Of a stretch of 64,000 nucleotides of DNA, positions 1 through 9,378 are shown piece by piece (positions within the stretch are counted from its first letter, which is position 1; each line of letters opens with the position of its first letter). The position numbers and the translations under genes were made by a program. The notes under the pieces are model-generated. The model was not told the origin of the DNA, did not search any database, and saw only the letters and a list, made by a program, of their open reading frames with translations. Source of the DNA: CAIQQQ01 sp040399685 (lineage in GTDB: Bacteria > Pseudomonadota > Alphaproteobacteria > Acetobacterales > Acetobacteraceae). The stretch is taken from contig JBBART010000020.1 in assembly GCA_040399685.1 (NCBI GenBank), positions 26,727 to 90,726 of the forward strand, written 5' to 3'.

Positions 1-1
1 C

Positions 2-550
2 AACTGGGTGATCTTTGCCCGGGTCGCAGCCCCCGATGCGCCGCCGCCGCGCCGTGAAAGCTGGTCGCGCCTGGGCCGCTATGAGGATTTCCGGCAATAC
101 GCCGAGCGGATTTCGCTGCCGTTCCTGGACGTGCAGGCGATGATCCAGGCTACGCCCGAGATCTTCGAATATCCGATGTGCGACCGCGACCCGGCGCCGT
201 GGTGGACGCAAGGGCGCGTCACGTTGCTGGGCGATGCGGCGCACCCGATGTATCCGGTGGGGTCGAACGGTGCGGCGCAGGCGATCCTCGATGCGCGTTG
301 CCTCGCCGATCGGCTGTGCGAAATGGAAACGCCGGCGGCATTGGCAGCCTATGAGGCCGAGCGCCGGCCGGTGACCGCCGCGGTGGTGGCGTCCAACCGC
401 ATCGGTGGGCCTGAGCGGGTGGTGGATCTGGTGGCCAGCCGGGCGCCGGACGGCTTTGACCGCATCGAGGATGTCGCGTCTCACGACGAACTGGAAGCCA
501 TCGTGCGCGGGTATGCCCAACTCGCCGGCTTCGCCACCAAGGGCGCGTGA
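2..550 (+). CDS. FAD-dependent monooxygenase, C-terminal part (5' end outside window)
   Basis: The frame is open from the first bases of the window, so the N-terminus lies upstream; about 182 residues are visible. They include GDAAHPMYPVGSNG, the second FAD-contacting GD motif of class A flavoprotein hydroxylases (salicylate hydroxylase and PhzS type). Such enzymes insert one oxygen atom into a substrate in the cytoplasm using O2 and NAD(P)H. The N-terminal GxGxxG nucleotide fold is not in view. An alpha/beta hydrolase ATG follows after 7 bases, so the two genes are probably co-transcribed. The substrate cannot be read from this fragment. Confidence 0.85.
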   Translation, partial: NWVIFARVAAPDAPPPRRESWSRLGRYEDFRQYAERISLPFLDVQAMIQATPEIFEYPMCDRDPAPWWTQGRVTLLGDAAHPMYPVGSNGAAQAILDARCLADRLCEMETPAALAAYEAERRPVTAAVVASNRIGGPERVVDLVASRAPDGFDRIEDVASHDELEAIVRGYAQLAGFATKGA

Positions 551-557
551 GGCAAAC

Positions 558-1352
558 ATGCAGAACAACAACACCCTTGAATATCTCACCCGTCAGTTGC
601 GGCCGAGCCATGCGGCGCTGTTGGCGGAATTTCAGGTCGAGAGCGATGCGGTGGCGGCTGGTGGGGTGTGCGAGATCGCATATGGTCCGCATCCACGCCA
701 GTGCTTCGAGTTTCACGCCAGTGCGCTGCCCTGGCGCGGCACGCTTGCGTATTTCCATGCCGGGTTCTGGCAAGCGCGGGACAAGGGCCAATTCCGCTTT
801 GTTACGGCGCCCTTCCTTGCGGCGGGTATCGACGTTGCCATGGTCAATTATCCGCTGTGCCCAGATGTGACGATGGCGGAGCTTACCGAGGCGGCAAGTG
901 CCTCGGTCCCGGCCGTGCTGGCACAGGCCGCAGCACTTGGCCGAGGGGGTGCGCGCCTGGTGGCAGCCGGCCATTCGGCGGGCGGGCATCTGGCGGTGGA
1001 ACTCGCGCTGCGATTCCAGGCGGTGACGGGCGTTGTGGGGTTGAGCGGCGTTTATGATCTCGTGCCGTTGCTGAACACGCCGTTGAACGACAAGCTGCGT
1101 CTCACCGATGCGAGTGCCGAGGCGGCATCGCCGCTGCATCGGCTGAGGGCCGGGCTCCCACCCGCACTCTTCGCCGTGGGGGGCGACGAGACCGCCGCAT
1201 TCCAGGCCCAGACAAACGACATGCACGCGGCCTGGAGCCGGTTGGGCAATCCGTCCCAGGCGTTATGCGTCGGCGGAAAAGACCATTTCAGCCTTCTGCG
1301 CGCCCTGGCCGAGCAGGGCGCGTTGATGGATGCGGTGCTCGCACTGTTCTGA
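558..1352 (+). CDS. alpha/beta hydrolase, arylformamidase/esterase-like
   Basis: A 264-residue alpha/beta hydrolase. The nucleophile elbow is GHSAGG near residue 142, an oxyanion-type HAGFW motif lies near residue 68, GGDE near residue 213 may supply the acid, and KDHFS near the end supplies the likely catalytic His. HxGxW plus GHSAGG is the pattern of kynurenine formamidase-type and related carboxylesterases, but the exact ester or amide is unknown. The ATG at 558 is preferred because the longer frame runs back into the monooxygenase gene. The pair may oxidise and then hydrolyse one compound. The gene ends 11 bases before the convergent stop of the HpcH-type aldolase gene. Confidence 0.8.
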   Translation: MQNNNTLEYLTRQLRPSHAALLAEFQVESDAVAAGGVCEIAYGPHPRQCFEFHASALPWRGTLAYFHAGFWQARDKGQFRFVTAPFLAAGIDVAMVNYPLCPDVTMAELTEAASASVPAVLAQAAALGRGGARLVAAGHSAGGHLAVELALRFQAVTGVVGLSGVYDLVPLLNTPLNDKLRLTDASAEAASPLHRLRAGLPPALFAVGGDETAAFQAQTNDMHAAWSRLGNPSQALCVGGKDHFSLLRALAEQGALMDAVLALF

Positions 1353-1363
1353 CGGCATTCCAA

Positions 1364-2062
1364 TCAGGCAATGAAGGACTTCATCTGCTGCAGGCCGACC
1401 CGCAGAAAGGGGTCCGAATGAATATAGAAGAACTGCACACCCGCCTTCACCCAGCGTTCCATCTCGTGCGCGAACGCCAGCGTGCCAGCAATTTTGCCGG
1501 CGGCGCGAATCTTCTTCACGGCCCCTGCAACAGCGTCCTGCACATCCTGTGGCCGCTCCTGTCCGAATGGCACGCTGGGCAGATAGCCCATCGACTGTGA
1601 CAGGTCGCCCGGCCCGATGAAGATGACATCGATGCCGTCCACGGCGAGGATCTCGTCGAGATTGGCAATCGCCGACACCGTCTCGATCATGCAGATGACC
1701 AGCCGGTCCTGGTGATCGGCCGGGCAGGCATAGCGGACAGTTTCCACAATCGCGCGGGCCTGCTCGGCCGTTTCCACCATCGGCACCATCAGGCCATCCG
1801 CGCCGCAGTTCAGATAGCGGATCATGGTCGATCGCTGGTGGCTGTCCGGCCGCACGATGGCGCCGCCGCCGGCACCGCGCGCGCTGGCGGCCATGATGCG
1901 AACCTCCTCGAAGCTGGCGCTGCCATGCTCGCCGTCGAGAAACACCGTGTCCGCACCCAGTTCGCACAGCCGGGCCACCAGACCCGATGAGACGTGATGG
2001 GCGTTGATCATCAGCAACCGTTCGCCATCGGCGAGACGGCGGCGCAGCGTGGCTCCAATCAT
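1364..2062 (-). CDS. HpcH/HpaI family aldolase (2-oxo-acid aldolase / citrate-lyase beta fold)
   Basis: A 232-residue TIM-barrel aldolase. Visible family motifs are FLDGEHG near residue 41 (base region), metal-ligand IETVSAIANLDEIL near residue 128 and IDVIFIGPGDLSQSMG near residue 147. Members (HpaI, garL, rhmA) cleave 2-oxo-3-deoxy acids to pyruvate plus an aldehyde, or make the reverse bond, with a divalent metal. It is the last gene of a ten-gene minus-strand operon; its ATG overlaps the stop of the upstream aminotransferase gene (ATGA), which points to translational coupling. The place in an operon with transaminase, SDR and hydantoinase suggests cleavage of a deaminated product, but the substrate is inference. 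Confidence 0.85.
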   Translation of the reverse strand: MIGATLRRRLADGERLLMINAHHVSSGLVARLCELGADTVFLDGEHGSASFEEVRIMAASARGAGGGAIVRPDSHQRSTMIRYLNCGADGLMVPMVETAEQARAIVETVRYACPADHQDRLVICMIETVSAIANLDEILAVDGIDVIFIGPGDLSQSMGYLPSVPFGQERPQDVQDAVAGAVKKIRAAGKIAGTLAFAHEMERWVKAGVQFFYIHSDPFLRVGLQQMKSFIA

Positions 2063-3297
2063 TGCGGTGTTCCCTTGATGGTTTTTGCTTCTTGCAGGCC
2101 GGCGCAGAAGGCCTGAATGCGGGCGCAGCCTTCGCGCAGGGTTTCGGTGTCAGTGGCGTAGGAAACGCGAATATAGGGGCTCATGCCGTAGGCGGCGCCC
2201 TGGACGGTGGCCACGTGATGTTCTTCGAGCAAGGCGGTGACGAAATCGGTGTCGCAGTCGATCCGCCGCCCGCCCGCGCTCACGCGGCCGAGGCAGCCGG
2301 CAATGTTGGGGAACACATAGAACGCGCCTTTGGGCTTGTGGCAGCTGATGCCCGGCGCTGCGTTCAGCATCTCCACCACCAGGTCGCGGCGCGTGCGATA
2401 GATGGCGGCGCGCTCCTTGATGTAGTCCTGCGGCCCGTCCAGCGCCGCGATGGCCGCGGCCTGGCCCACGGTCGACACGCCGTTGGTGGATTGGCCCTGC
2501 ACGTTTTCCATCGCCGCGATCAGCGCCTTTGGCCCGCCGCAGAATCCGATGCGCCAGCCGGTCATGGCATAGGTTTTCGACGCGCCGTTGACCGTCAGCG
2601 TGCGCTGCTTCAGGCGTGGCTCCACCTCGGCGATGGTGCAGAAGCGGAACCCGTCATAGACGAGGTGCTCATACATATCGTCGGTCATGATCAGCACATG
2701 CGGGTGCCGCAGCAGCACGTCCGCCAGCGCCTGCATGTCTGCCAGGGTGCAGGCCGCGCCGCTGGGGTTGTTGGGGAAGTTCAACAGAACCCATTTGGTC
2801 TTTGCGGTGATGGCCGCTTCCAGCACCTCGGCCTGCAACTTGAAGCCGTTGTTCTGCGGGCAGGCCACCGATACGGGCGTGGCGCCGGCGAACTTCGCCA
2901 TGTCGGCGTAGCTGATCCAGGCGGGGGTGGGGATCAGCACCTCGTCGCCCACATTGCACGTGGCCATCAGTGCGTCGAAAATCACCTGTTTGCCGCCATT
3001 GGCGATCAGGATTTCATCGAGCGCGTAATCAAGGTTGTTGTCGCGGCGGAACTTGCGCTGCACTGCTTCCTTGAGCGCCTTGGTGCCGGAGACGGGGGGA
3101 TATTTGGTATCGCCCGCCAGGGCCGCGGCGTGGGCTGCGGCGATGACGTGGTCGGGGGTGGCGAAATCTGGCTCGCCTACGGCCAAAGTGATGATCTGCA
3201 CACCGGCGGCGCGCAGGCGACGCGCCTTTTCGGCCATCGCGGTGGAGGCGGATTCTTCAACGCCCTTCAGGCGATCGGCCAACAATGTCGGGTCCAT
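2059..3297 (-). CDS. PLP-dependent class I/II aminotransferase (AspC-like)
   Basis: A 412-residue fold-type I aminotransferase. The PLP-binding Lys lies in NGASKTYAMTGWRIGF (near residue 239), FPNNPSGAA (near residue 174) is the family's NPTG-like motif, and YIRVSYATD near the C-terminus holds the substrate-carboxylate Arg. The family swaps amino groups between an amino acid and a 2-oxo acid (aspartate or aromatic types are closest by pattern). The ATG at 3297 shares one base with the upstream SDR stop (TGATG); a GTG one codon earlier is also possible. The context suggests transamination of an amino acid released from a hydantoin- or lactam-like compound. Confidence 0.88.
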   Translation of the reverse strand: MDPTLLADRLKGVEESASTAMAEKARRLRAAGVQIITLAVGEPDFATPDHVIAAAHAAALAGDTKYPPVSGTKALKEAVQRKFRRDNNLDYALDEILIANGGKQVIFDALMATCNVGDEVLIPTPAWISYADMAKFAGATPVSVACPQNNGFKLQAEVLEAAITAKTKWVLLNFPNNPSGAACTLADMQALADVLLRHPHVLIMTDDMYEHLVYDGFRFCTIAEVEPRLKQRTLTVNGASKTYAMTGWRIGFCGGPKALIAAMENVQGQSTNGVSTVGQAAAIAALDGPQDYIKERAAIYRTRRDLVVEMLNAAPGISCHKPKGAFYVFPNIAGCLGRVSAGGRRIDCDTDFVTALLEEHHVATVQGAAYGMSPYIRVSYATDTETLREGCARIQAFCAGLQEAKTIKGTPQ

Positions 3298-4100
3298 CAC
3301 GATTTCTCCGGTTCAGGGCGGCCGAATTCGCGGCTGATCTCGATGTCGCCGCTCTGGTCGCGCTGGAAGGTGGGGGCCACGGGGATGTCTTCGATCAGAA
3401 CCCGTGCCGGCAGGGTGCACACCATCAGGATGATCTGCGCCACGTCATCAGGGTCCAGCATCCGGGCGCGCTCGGCGGCGGATGGTGGGCGGGCTCGGGT
3501 GTCCAGAATGGGCGTGTTCATCTCGCCGGGCAGGATGGTGGTGGCGCGCAATCCCTGCTGGCGATAGGTGGCGCGCAGATAGCCCATGAAGTTCCCAACC
3601 GCCGCCTTGGCAGCGCCATAGGGCGCACCGCCGAGCAGGTTCGGGCGATAGGCGGCAAGCGAGGAGACCGTGATGACGGTGCCGGCGCCGCGTTCGAGCA
3701 TGTCCGGCAGAACCTGCTTTACGGCGCTGTAGACGGCCGTGAGGTTGACGGCGATCGTGGTGTCCCATTGCTCGTCCGGCAGCCAGCTCAAATTCTTGAC
3801 GGGCGAGGCAACGCCGGCATTGTTGACGAGGATGTCGACAGGGCCAAGTTCGGCACGCACGGCAGCGAACATGCGCGCGACGTCGGCCGGCACCGTCAGG
3901 TCGCCCTGCAACGCCAATGCGATGCCGCCATCAGTGATGATGGCCTCGGCCACCGCCTGCAACGGCGCGATACGGCGACCGATCAGTGCCGTTCGGGCCC
4001 CTGCCGCCGCCAGCATGCGTGCGGTGGCGGCACCCAGGCCGCTGCCTGCGCCGGTGATGACGGCGATCTTGCCCGCAAGCGGAAGATGGTGTTCAGACAT
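3297..4100 (-). CDS. short-chain dehydrogenase/reductase (SDR)
   Basis: A 267-residue classical SDR. The N-terminal Rossmann motif is TGAGSGLGAAT (near residue 16), NNAG follows at about residue 89, and the catalytic S-Y-K set is seen as VSSLAAYRP...YGAAKAAV. It should oxidise or reduce a hydroxy/oxo group with NAD(P). The ATG at 4100 overlaps the hyuB stop by 8 bases; a frame 12 codons longer exists but would run further into hyuB. The substrate is unknown; the neighbours suggest a step between the transaminated product and the aldolase. Confidence 0.85.
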   Translation of the reverse strand: MSEHHLPLAGKIAVITGAGSGLGAATARMLAAAGARTALIGRRIAPLQAVAEAIITDGGIALALQGDLTVPADVARMFAAVRAELGPVDILVNNAGVASPVKNLSWLPDEQWDTTIAVNLTAVYSAVKQVLPDMLERGAGTVITVSSLAAYRPNLLGGAPYGAAKAAVGNFMGYLRATYRQQGLRATTILPGEMNTPILDTRARPPSAAERARMLDPDDVAQIILMVCTLPARVLIEDIPVAPTFQRDQSGDIEISREFGRPEPEKS

Positions 4101-5736
4101 GGAAGTAATCCCTAACCGCGCCCTCTGGGGTAACAAGTCCTTCGAGAAGATCGCTCTCCACCAATTTTCGGTCGCGCTGTCTTGGATTGCCCCAGCCGCC
4201 GCCGCCGGGGGTTTCGATCAGCAAGGCTTCGCCGTGCTGCAAAACGGTTTTCCCCTTGGCCGGCACGGCCTCGTTGCCGCGTGTGACGATGCCGCGCGCG
4301 CCGTCGCTGCCGCCGACCACGCCAAAGCAGGGATGCTTCACGTGCTCGGTGTTGAGGTAGATATTCATCGGCGCCCCTGAGATGTTGCGGATCACACCGC
4401 GCTGGCCGAGACCACCACGGAACGTTCCTGCGCCACCGGAATCGGCGATCAGTTCCTTGCGCTCGATCACCACGGGCACCGAACGTTCATAGATCTCGAC
4501 CGGCGTTACTTTGCAGTTGGACGGAAAGCTCAGTGTGTCGTTGCCGTCCAGTCCCGAACGGCCACCTTGGCCGCCGTGGAAGTTCTGGATGCTGCCAAAT
4601 TGCTGGCCATCGCCGCGCACGCCCGCGCAGTTGATGCCCCAGATGGGCGCGCCACCGCTGTCGGCCTGTACGCGGTCCGGCAAAATATCGGCCATCGCGC
4701 GGAAGATCAGGCTCGGGATGGCGTGGCCCACGAGGTTGCGCGCGGCACCCGCCGCCGTGGGGCGCGGGTTCAGGATGGACCCCTCCGGCGCCGCATCGGT
4801 GCAGGGGATGGCACAGCCTTCGTTGTTGGGCGAACCAGGGTCCAGCAGGCATTTCAGCGCGTAGAGGCTGTGCGCGATGCGGTAATGCGGCGCCACGTTG
4901 ATGCCAGCCTCAACCTCGGCCGAGGTGCCGGCGTAATCGACATGGATGGTGTCGTCCATGACATGCACGGCCACCTTCAGGATCACGTCCTCGCCCACGC
5001 CGTCCAGCGCCATCTCCGCTCGATAGACGCCGTTTGGCACCAGGCGGATGGCGCGGCGGGTGTAGTCCTCCGAACGGGTGTAGATGGCGTGCCCAAGATC
5101 GGTGAAGTCGTCGATCTGCACTTCTTCCAGGAAGCTGCACACCTCACGGCGCATCACTTCGTTGGCCGCGACCATCGAGGCGATATCGCCCAGCACTTCG
5201 TCCGGCAGGCGCGAGCTGGAGGCGATGATGTCGAACACATCCTGGTTGATCACGCCTTCGCGGAAGAACTTCAGGATCGGCAGGCGAATGCCTTCCTCGA
5301 ACACGTCCACCGAATCCGGCGATTGCGGCCGTCCGCCCACATCGGGCAGATGGGCGATGCAGCCGGCATAGGCGACAATCGCGCCTTTGTGGAAGATCGG
5401 CGTCACCATCACGAGGTCTGGCGGATGGCCGGTGCCGATGCGCGCATCGTTGGTGGCCAGAACGTCGCCGGGGCGCAGCGTCTCTGGTGGATGCGCCTTG
5501 AAGAAATGCTCCTTCACGGCCAGCGGCAAGGTGGAGATGAACACCGGAATCGCCAGCGTGCATTGCGCCAGCGCGTTGCCCTGCGCGTCCATCAGAACCG
5601 TGACGTAGTCGTGGTTCTCCCGAACGATGGGGGAGAACGCGGTGCGGCCGAGGGCCAGGTCGGCCTGGTCGGTGATGAAGATCAGGCGGTTCCACAGGAC
5701 CTGAAGTGTCACCGGATCGTTGAAGTCGAGTGCCAT
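4093..5736 (-). CDS. hyuB: hydantoinase B / oxoprolinase family subunit
   Basis: A 547-residue HyuB-type protein (N-methylhydantoinase, caprolactamase and acetophenone carboxylase beta-subunit family). Visible family features are the N-terminal LQVLWNRLIFITDQA, FSPIVRENHDY, GRPQSPDS and the glycine-rich C-terminal ETPGGGGWG. With HyuA it forms an ATP-dependent amidohydrolase or carboxylase complex acting on cyclic amides or ketones. The start at 5736 is fixed by a strong ribosome binding site (GAAGGAGG, 6-7 bases upstream), rather than the longer frame to 5784. It lies 13 bases after hyuA. Which of the family's reactions is catalysed cannot be decided from sequence alone. Confidence 0.9.
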   Translation of the reverse strand: MALDFNDPVTLQVLWNRLIFITDQADLALGRTAFSPIVRENHDYVTVLMDAQGNALAQCTLAIPVFISTLPLAVKEHFFKAHPPETLRPGDVLATNDARIGTGHPPDLVMVTPIFHKGAIVAYAGCIAHLPDVGGRPQSPDSVDVFEEGIRLPILKFFREGVINQDVFDIIASSSRLPDEVLGDIASMVAANEVMRREVCSFLEEVQIDDFTDLGHAIYTRSEDYTRRAIRLVPNGVYRAEMALDGVGEDVILKVAVHVMDDTIHVDYAGTSAEVEAGINVAPHYRIAHSLYALKCLLDPGSPNNEGCAIPCTDAAPEGSILNPRPTAAGAARNLVGHAIPSLIFRAMADILPDRVQADSGGAPIWGINCAGVRGDGQQFGSIQNFHGGQGGRSGLDGNDTLSFPSNCKVTPVEIYERSVPVVIERKELIADSGGAGTFRGGLGQRGVIRNISGAPMNIYLNTEHVKHPCFGVVGGSDGARGIVTRGNEAVPAKGKTVLQHGEALLIETPGGGGWGNPRQRDRKLVESDLLEGLVTPEGAVRDYFHV

Positions 5737-5749
5737 GAAAAGACCTCCT

Positions 5750-7822
5750 TCAGGACAGCGTGATGACGAGGTTGGACCATGCATCGAGCGTGGCGCGACC
5801 GGACGGGCCGATCACGGCCGTTGATTCGCGTTGCTCGACGATGGCAGGGCCTGCGATGTCGCAGCCCTGGGCCAAGGCGTAGTGGTCGTAGACCGGCGTG
5901 GAGACGTAATCGCCAAGTTCAGCAAAATAGACCTGGCGATGACCGCGCAGGGCGGCACCGTCGCCATCTGCACGCGGCGGCGCGTGGATGGCGCCAACCG
6001 CGCCCAACGGACCGCTGGCGCGCAGCCGCCAGGTGATGATCTCGATGCCGGTGCCCGCGACAGAGCGGCCATAGAGGGCCAGATAGGTTTTGCGGAATTG
6101 CTCGGCCACGGCGTCTTGCCACTCGGCCTCCGGCAGGTCGAAGTCCGGCAGGCGGATGTTGATTTCGTAGCCCTGGCCAACATGGCGCATATCGGCCGAG
6201 AAGCTGTGGCGCACCACATCGGCGGGCAGTCCTGCGGCTTCCGTCGCCGGCATTGCCTCGCGCACCAGACCGGCCACGATGTCCGCCAGGGCGGCTGTTG
6301 TGCAGTTCTTCAACGACAGCGGCGCGCTGGCCGCCACGTCAACAGCAACCGGTGCCGCCAGAAGGCCCAGCGCCGAATTCACGCCGGCACCAAGCGGGCA
6401 GATCAGTCGCTTCACGCCAAGCTTGCGCGCAACGCCGTAGGCATGCACAGGACCAGCACCGCCAAAGGCGATCATGGACAGGCCGCGCGGGTCAACGCCT
6501 GCGTCCATCGCATGCATGGCCGCAGCCCGGGCCATGGTCTCGTTGACCAGATCATGCACGCCCGCAGCACAGCGGGTGGTGGTGAGGTCGAGCTGGTCCG
6601 CAAGTTTGCTGATGGCAGCAGCAGCCGCGTCCGTATGCAGGGCGAAGGTGCCGCCGAGGAACGAGTCAGCCGCCAGATAGCCGAGCACCAGATCGGTGTC
6701 CGTCACCGTCGGCTGTTCGCCGCCGAGGCCGTAGCAGGCTGGCCCGGGGGCAGCGGCCGCACTGTGCGGGCCGACCGCGAGCAGGCCCAGCGCGCCAAGG
6801 GCCGCGATGCTGCCGCCGCCGGCGCCGATCTCGATCATCTGCACGGACTGGATCTTGAGCGGAAGCCCGCTGCCTTTGCGGAAGCGGGCGGCATGCGCCA
6901 CTTCCAAATCCGCCGCGATGCGCGGTTCGCCGTTGATCAACATGCACAATTTGGCGGTCGTGCCGCCCATGTCGAAGGACAGCAGGTTGGCATCGCCGCT
7001 CTTGCGGGCATATTCCCCAGCCGCCACCACGCCGGCAGCGGGGCCTGATTCGATCATGCGAACCGGCATCTGGGCCGCGACAACGCCCGGCACCACGCCG
7101 CCGCTCGATGTCATCCACAGCAGTTGGCCGGTTCCGCGCAGGGCCAGTTCACCTTCAAGCTGGCGCACATGTCCCGCCATCAACGGGCGGGTGTAGGCGT
7201 TCACCACCGTGGTGGAGGCGCGGTCATACTCACGGATCTCGGGGCACACGACCGAGGAGAGCGAGACGCTGACGCCGGGCAGATGGGTTTCCAGCAGCTT
7301 CAGAATCCGGGCCTCATGCGCGGTGTAGCGATAGCCATGCAGCAGGCACACCGCGATTGCCTCGATGCCGCGCGCACGAAGCTCGTCGGCCACTTCGCTG
7401 ATGCTGTCTTCGTCCAGCGGCAGCAGAACGTCTCCGTCCACGGACACGCGCTCGCGGGCGCCGAAGCAATGCTGGCGCGGCACCAATGGTTCCGAGAACT
7501 GCAACTTCAGATCGTATAGATCGTAACGACCTTCGGTGCGGATGCGCAGAATGTCCTGAAAGCCCTCCGTGGTGATCAGCGCCGTCACAGCGCCCTTGCG
7601 TTCCAGAACGGCGTTGGTCACCACCGTGGTGGCGCCGAACAGGGCCACGAGATCGGTGCCGCTGGCGCCGCGCAGCGCCAGCAATTCGTCGATGCCGCGC
7701 AGCACTGCACGGGAAGGATCGTCCGGCGTGCTCAGCACCTTGTGTGGATGGACCACACCTGCATCGTCGAGCAATGCAAGGTCGGTAAAGGTTCCGCCGG
7801 TGTCGAAGGCGAGTTTCATCAT
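5750..7822 (-). CDS. hyuA: hydantoinase A / oxoprolinase family ATPase subunit
   Basis: A 690-residue HyuA protein with the two phosphate-binding signatures of the acetate-kinase/Hsp70-type ATPase fold: FDTGGTFTDLALLDD at residue 5 and LSFDMGGTTAKLCM near residue 280. A FGGAGPVHAYGVARKLGVK segment near residue 470 is also family-typical. The family phosphorylates a lactam or enol substrate with ATP so that HyuB can hydrolyse or carboxylate it. ATG-ATG at 7822/7819 follows GGAGCAG and is preferred over the longer frame to 7852. It sits directly downstream of the livF gene (31-base gap), linking import to ring opening. Confidence 0.9.
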   Translation of the reverse strand: MMKLAFDTGGTFTDLALLDDAGVVHPHKVLSTPDDPSRAVLRGIDELLALRGASGTDLVALFGATTVVTNAVLERKGAVTALITTEGFQDILRIRTEGRYDLYDLKLQFSEPLVPRQHCFGARERVSVDGDVLLPLDEDSISEVADELRARGIEAIAVCLLHGYRYTAHEARILKLLETHLPGVSVSLSSVVCPEIREYDRASTTVVNAYTRPLMAGHVRQLEGELALRGTGQLLWMTSSGGVVPGVVAAQMPVRMIESGPAAGVVAAGEYARKSGDANLLSFDMGGTTAKLCMLINGEPRIAADLEVAHAARFRKGSGLPLKIQSVQMIEIGAGGGSIAALGALGLLAVGPHSAAAAPGPACYGLGGEQPTVTDTDLVLGYLAADSFLGGTFALHTDAAAAAISKLADQLDLTTTRCAAGVHDLVNETMARAAAMHAMDAGVDPRGLSMIAFGGAGPVHAYGVARKLGVKRLICPLGAGVNSALGLLAAPVAVDVAASAPLSLKNCTTAALADIVAGLVREAMPATEAAGLPADVVRHSFSADMRHVGQGYEINIRLPDFDLPEAEWQDAVAEQFRKTYLALYGRSVAGTGIEIITWRLRASGPLGAVGAIHAPPRADGDGAALRGHRQVYFAELGDYVSTPVYDHYALAQGCDIAGPAIVEQRESTAVIGPSGRATLDAWSNLVITLS

Positions 7823-7853
7823 TCTGCTCCGGTTGGCCGTTGATGTCGGCAAA

Positions 7854-8612
7854 CTAGGAAGGGATAGGGGACGAGTGGCCAGGAAGCTGGCCGGTCATGA
7901 AGATGGCGCCGAGTTCTTCGAAGCTGATGCCGGACGGCGGGCCGGTCCAGATCACCTCGCCGAGCCGCAATACAGCGACGCGACTGGCAACCTGCATCGC
8001 CTTGCGGGTGTTCTGTTCCACCAGCAACACGGTGCAGCCACCTTTGTTGATGGCGATGATTTCATCGAACACCTTTTGGATCGACTGCGGCGACAGCCCC
8101 ACCGATGGCTCGTCGATCAGGAGAAGCCGGGGGCGGAGCAGCATGGCCATGCCCATTTCCAGCATCTGCTGCTCGCCGCCTGACAGATATCCCGCCGGCA
8201 TCCGCCGGCGTTCGTGCAGGATGGGGAACAGGTCGAAAATCCGTTCCCGGTCGGCCTTGAGGTTGCCCTTGGGGGCGGCGTAGGAGGCCATGTCGAGGTT
8301 CTCATCCACCGACATCTGCGGAAAGTTGCAGCGCCCCTGCGGAACATAGGCGATGCCCGCTTCCAGGATGCGTTTGGATTTCAGGCGCCCCACCTCGCGC
8401 CCCTCCCAGTTCACGGAACCGCCCGTGACGGTCGCCATGCCAAAGATGGCCTTTAGCAAGGTGGATTTTCCGGCGCCGTTCGGCCCCATCAGGGCCACGA
8501 ACTCGCCCGGTTCCACCACCAGATCCAGCCCGCGGATGATCTCCAGCGGCCCATAGCCGGCGCGCATGCCGCTGATGGTCAGTCTGCCTTGCGCATTCAG
8601 ATCAGCCTGCAA
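7854..8612 (-). CDS. livF: branched-chain amino acid-type ABC transporter ATPase (LivF family)
   Basis: About 252 residues. It has Walker A GPNGAGKST, the LivF-typical GIAYVPQGRCNFPQMSVDENL region, signature YLSGGEQQML and Walker B LLLIDEPSVGLSP. It powers import of a small substrate together with LivG, LivM and LivH. No ATG is well placed: the frame can run to 8681 inside livG, but a TTG at 8612 that overlaps the livG stop gives a normal length, so I chose that; the start is uncertain. It is part of the operon that ends with hydantoinase and aldolase genes, so the cargo may be the hydantoinase substrate rather than a branched-chain amino acid. Confidence 0.88.
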   Translation of the reverse strand: MQADLNAQGRLTISGMRAGYGPLEIIRGLDLVVEPGEFVALMGPNGAGKSTLLKAIFGMATVTGGSVNWEGREVGRLKSKRILEAGIAYVPQGRCNFPQMSVDENLDMASYAAPKGNLKADRERIFDLFPILHERRRMPAGYLSGGEQQMLEMGMAMLLRPRLLLIDEPSVGLSPQSIQKVFDEIIAINKGGCTVLLVEQNTRKAMQVASRVAVLRLGEVIWTGPPSGISFEELGAIFMTGQLPGHSSPIPS

Positions 8613-9378
8613 GATAGGCCTCCACGACTGAGGGTTCGCGCACCACGGCATCGGGCGTGCCGTCGGCGATGATCGCGCCACGGCTCAGCACCACCAGCCG
8701 GTGGCACAGCGCCTTCATGGCATCGAGATTGTGTTCGACGACGAGGAAGGTGATGCCCTGTTCCTGGTTGGCGCGGCGGATGTTCTCCATCATCCGGTCG
8801 ATCAGGACGGGGTTCACGCCGGCCATCGGCTCATCCAGCAGAATGACCCTTGGTTGCGGCATCAGCATCGAGGCGAATTGCAGCAATTTCTGCTGGCCGA
8901 ACGAGATCTTGCCGGCCGGGGCGTGGCGCATATGGGCCAGACCCACCATGTCCAGCAGATGCCCGGCCTGTTCGCGCAGCGTGCGCACCCGGCGCCAGCT
9001 GGCAGGCCCGATGCCGAAGGTGGAGGCCATGCCTGGAAAGCCGACCATCTGCCCGGCGAGCACCAGATTGTCTTCCACGCTCAGCGCCTTGAAGACCACG
9101 GCCTTCTGAAAGCTGCGGATCACCCGCGCCTCGCGGACGATGCGGTGCATCTCCCAGCCGGTGATGTCCATCCCGTGCGCGAACACGCGCCCGGCATTGG
9201 CGGTTTGCAGTCCGGTGCAGCAATCGAACAAGGTGGACTTGCCCGACCCGTTCGGCCCGGTGAGGCCGCAGATCTCGCCGGCATGGATGTCCAGGTTCAC
9301 GCCGTCGACGGCTGTGATGTAGCCGAAGCGTTTCTCGATGCCGCGCACGGACAGGGCGGCGTTGGGATCAGGTGGCAT
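8602..9378 (-). CDS. livG: branched-chain amino acid-type ABC transporter ATPase (LivG family)
   Basis: 258 residues with Walker A GPNGSGKST (near residue 42), signature KISFGQQKLLQFA and Walker B VILLDEPMAGVNP, followed by the switch His in FLVVEHNLDAM. The signature SFGQQ in place of LSGGQ is common in LivG proteins. It is the second ATPase of the Liv-type importer. Its start lies inside the end of livM (11-base overlap), and its end overlaps the proposed TTG start of livF, so the transporter genes are translationally coupled. Confidence 0.9.
   Translation of the reverse strand: MPPDPNAALSVRGIEKRFGYITAVDGVNLDIHAGEICGLTGPNGSGKSTLFDCCTGLQTANAGRVFAHGMDITGWEMHRIVREARVIRSFQKAVVFKALSVEDNLVLAGQMVGFPGMASTFGIGPASWRRVRTLREQAGHLLDMVGLAHMRHAPAGKISFGQQKLLQFASMLMPQPRVILLDEPMAGVNPVLIDRMMENIRRANQEQGITFLVVEHNLDAMKALCHRLVVLSRGAIIADGTPDAVVREPSVVEAYLAG

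Noticed and set aside
2062..3567. 501-codon plus-strand frame opposite the aminotransferase gene
   Set aside because: Antisense shadow; the composition is random-like and the minus-strand aminotransferase and SDR are intact.
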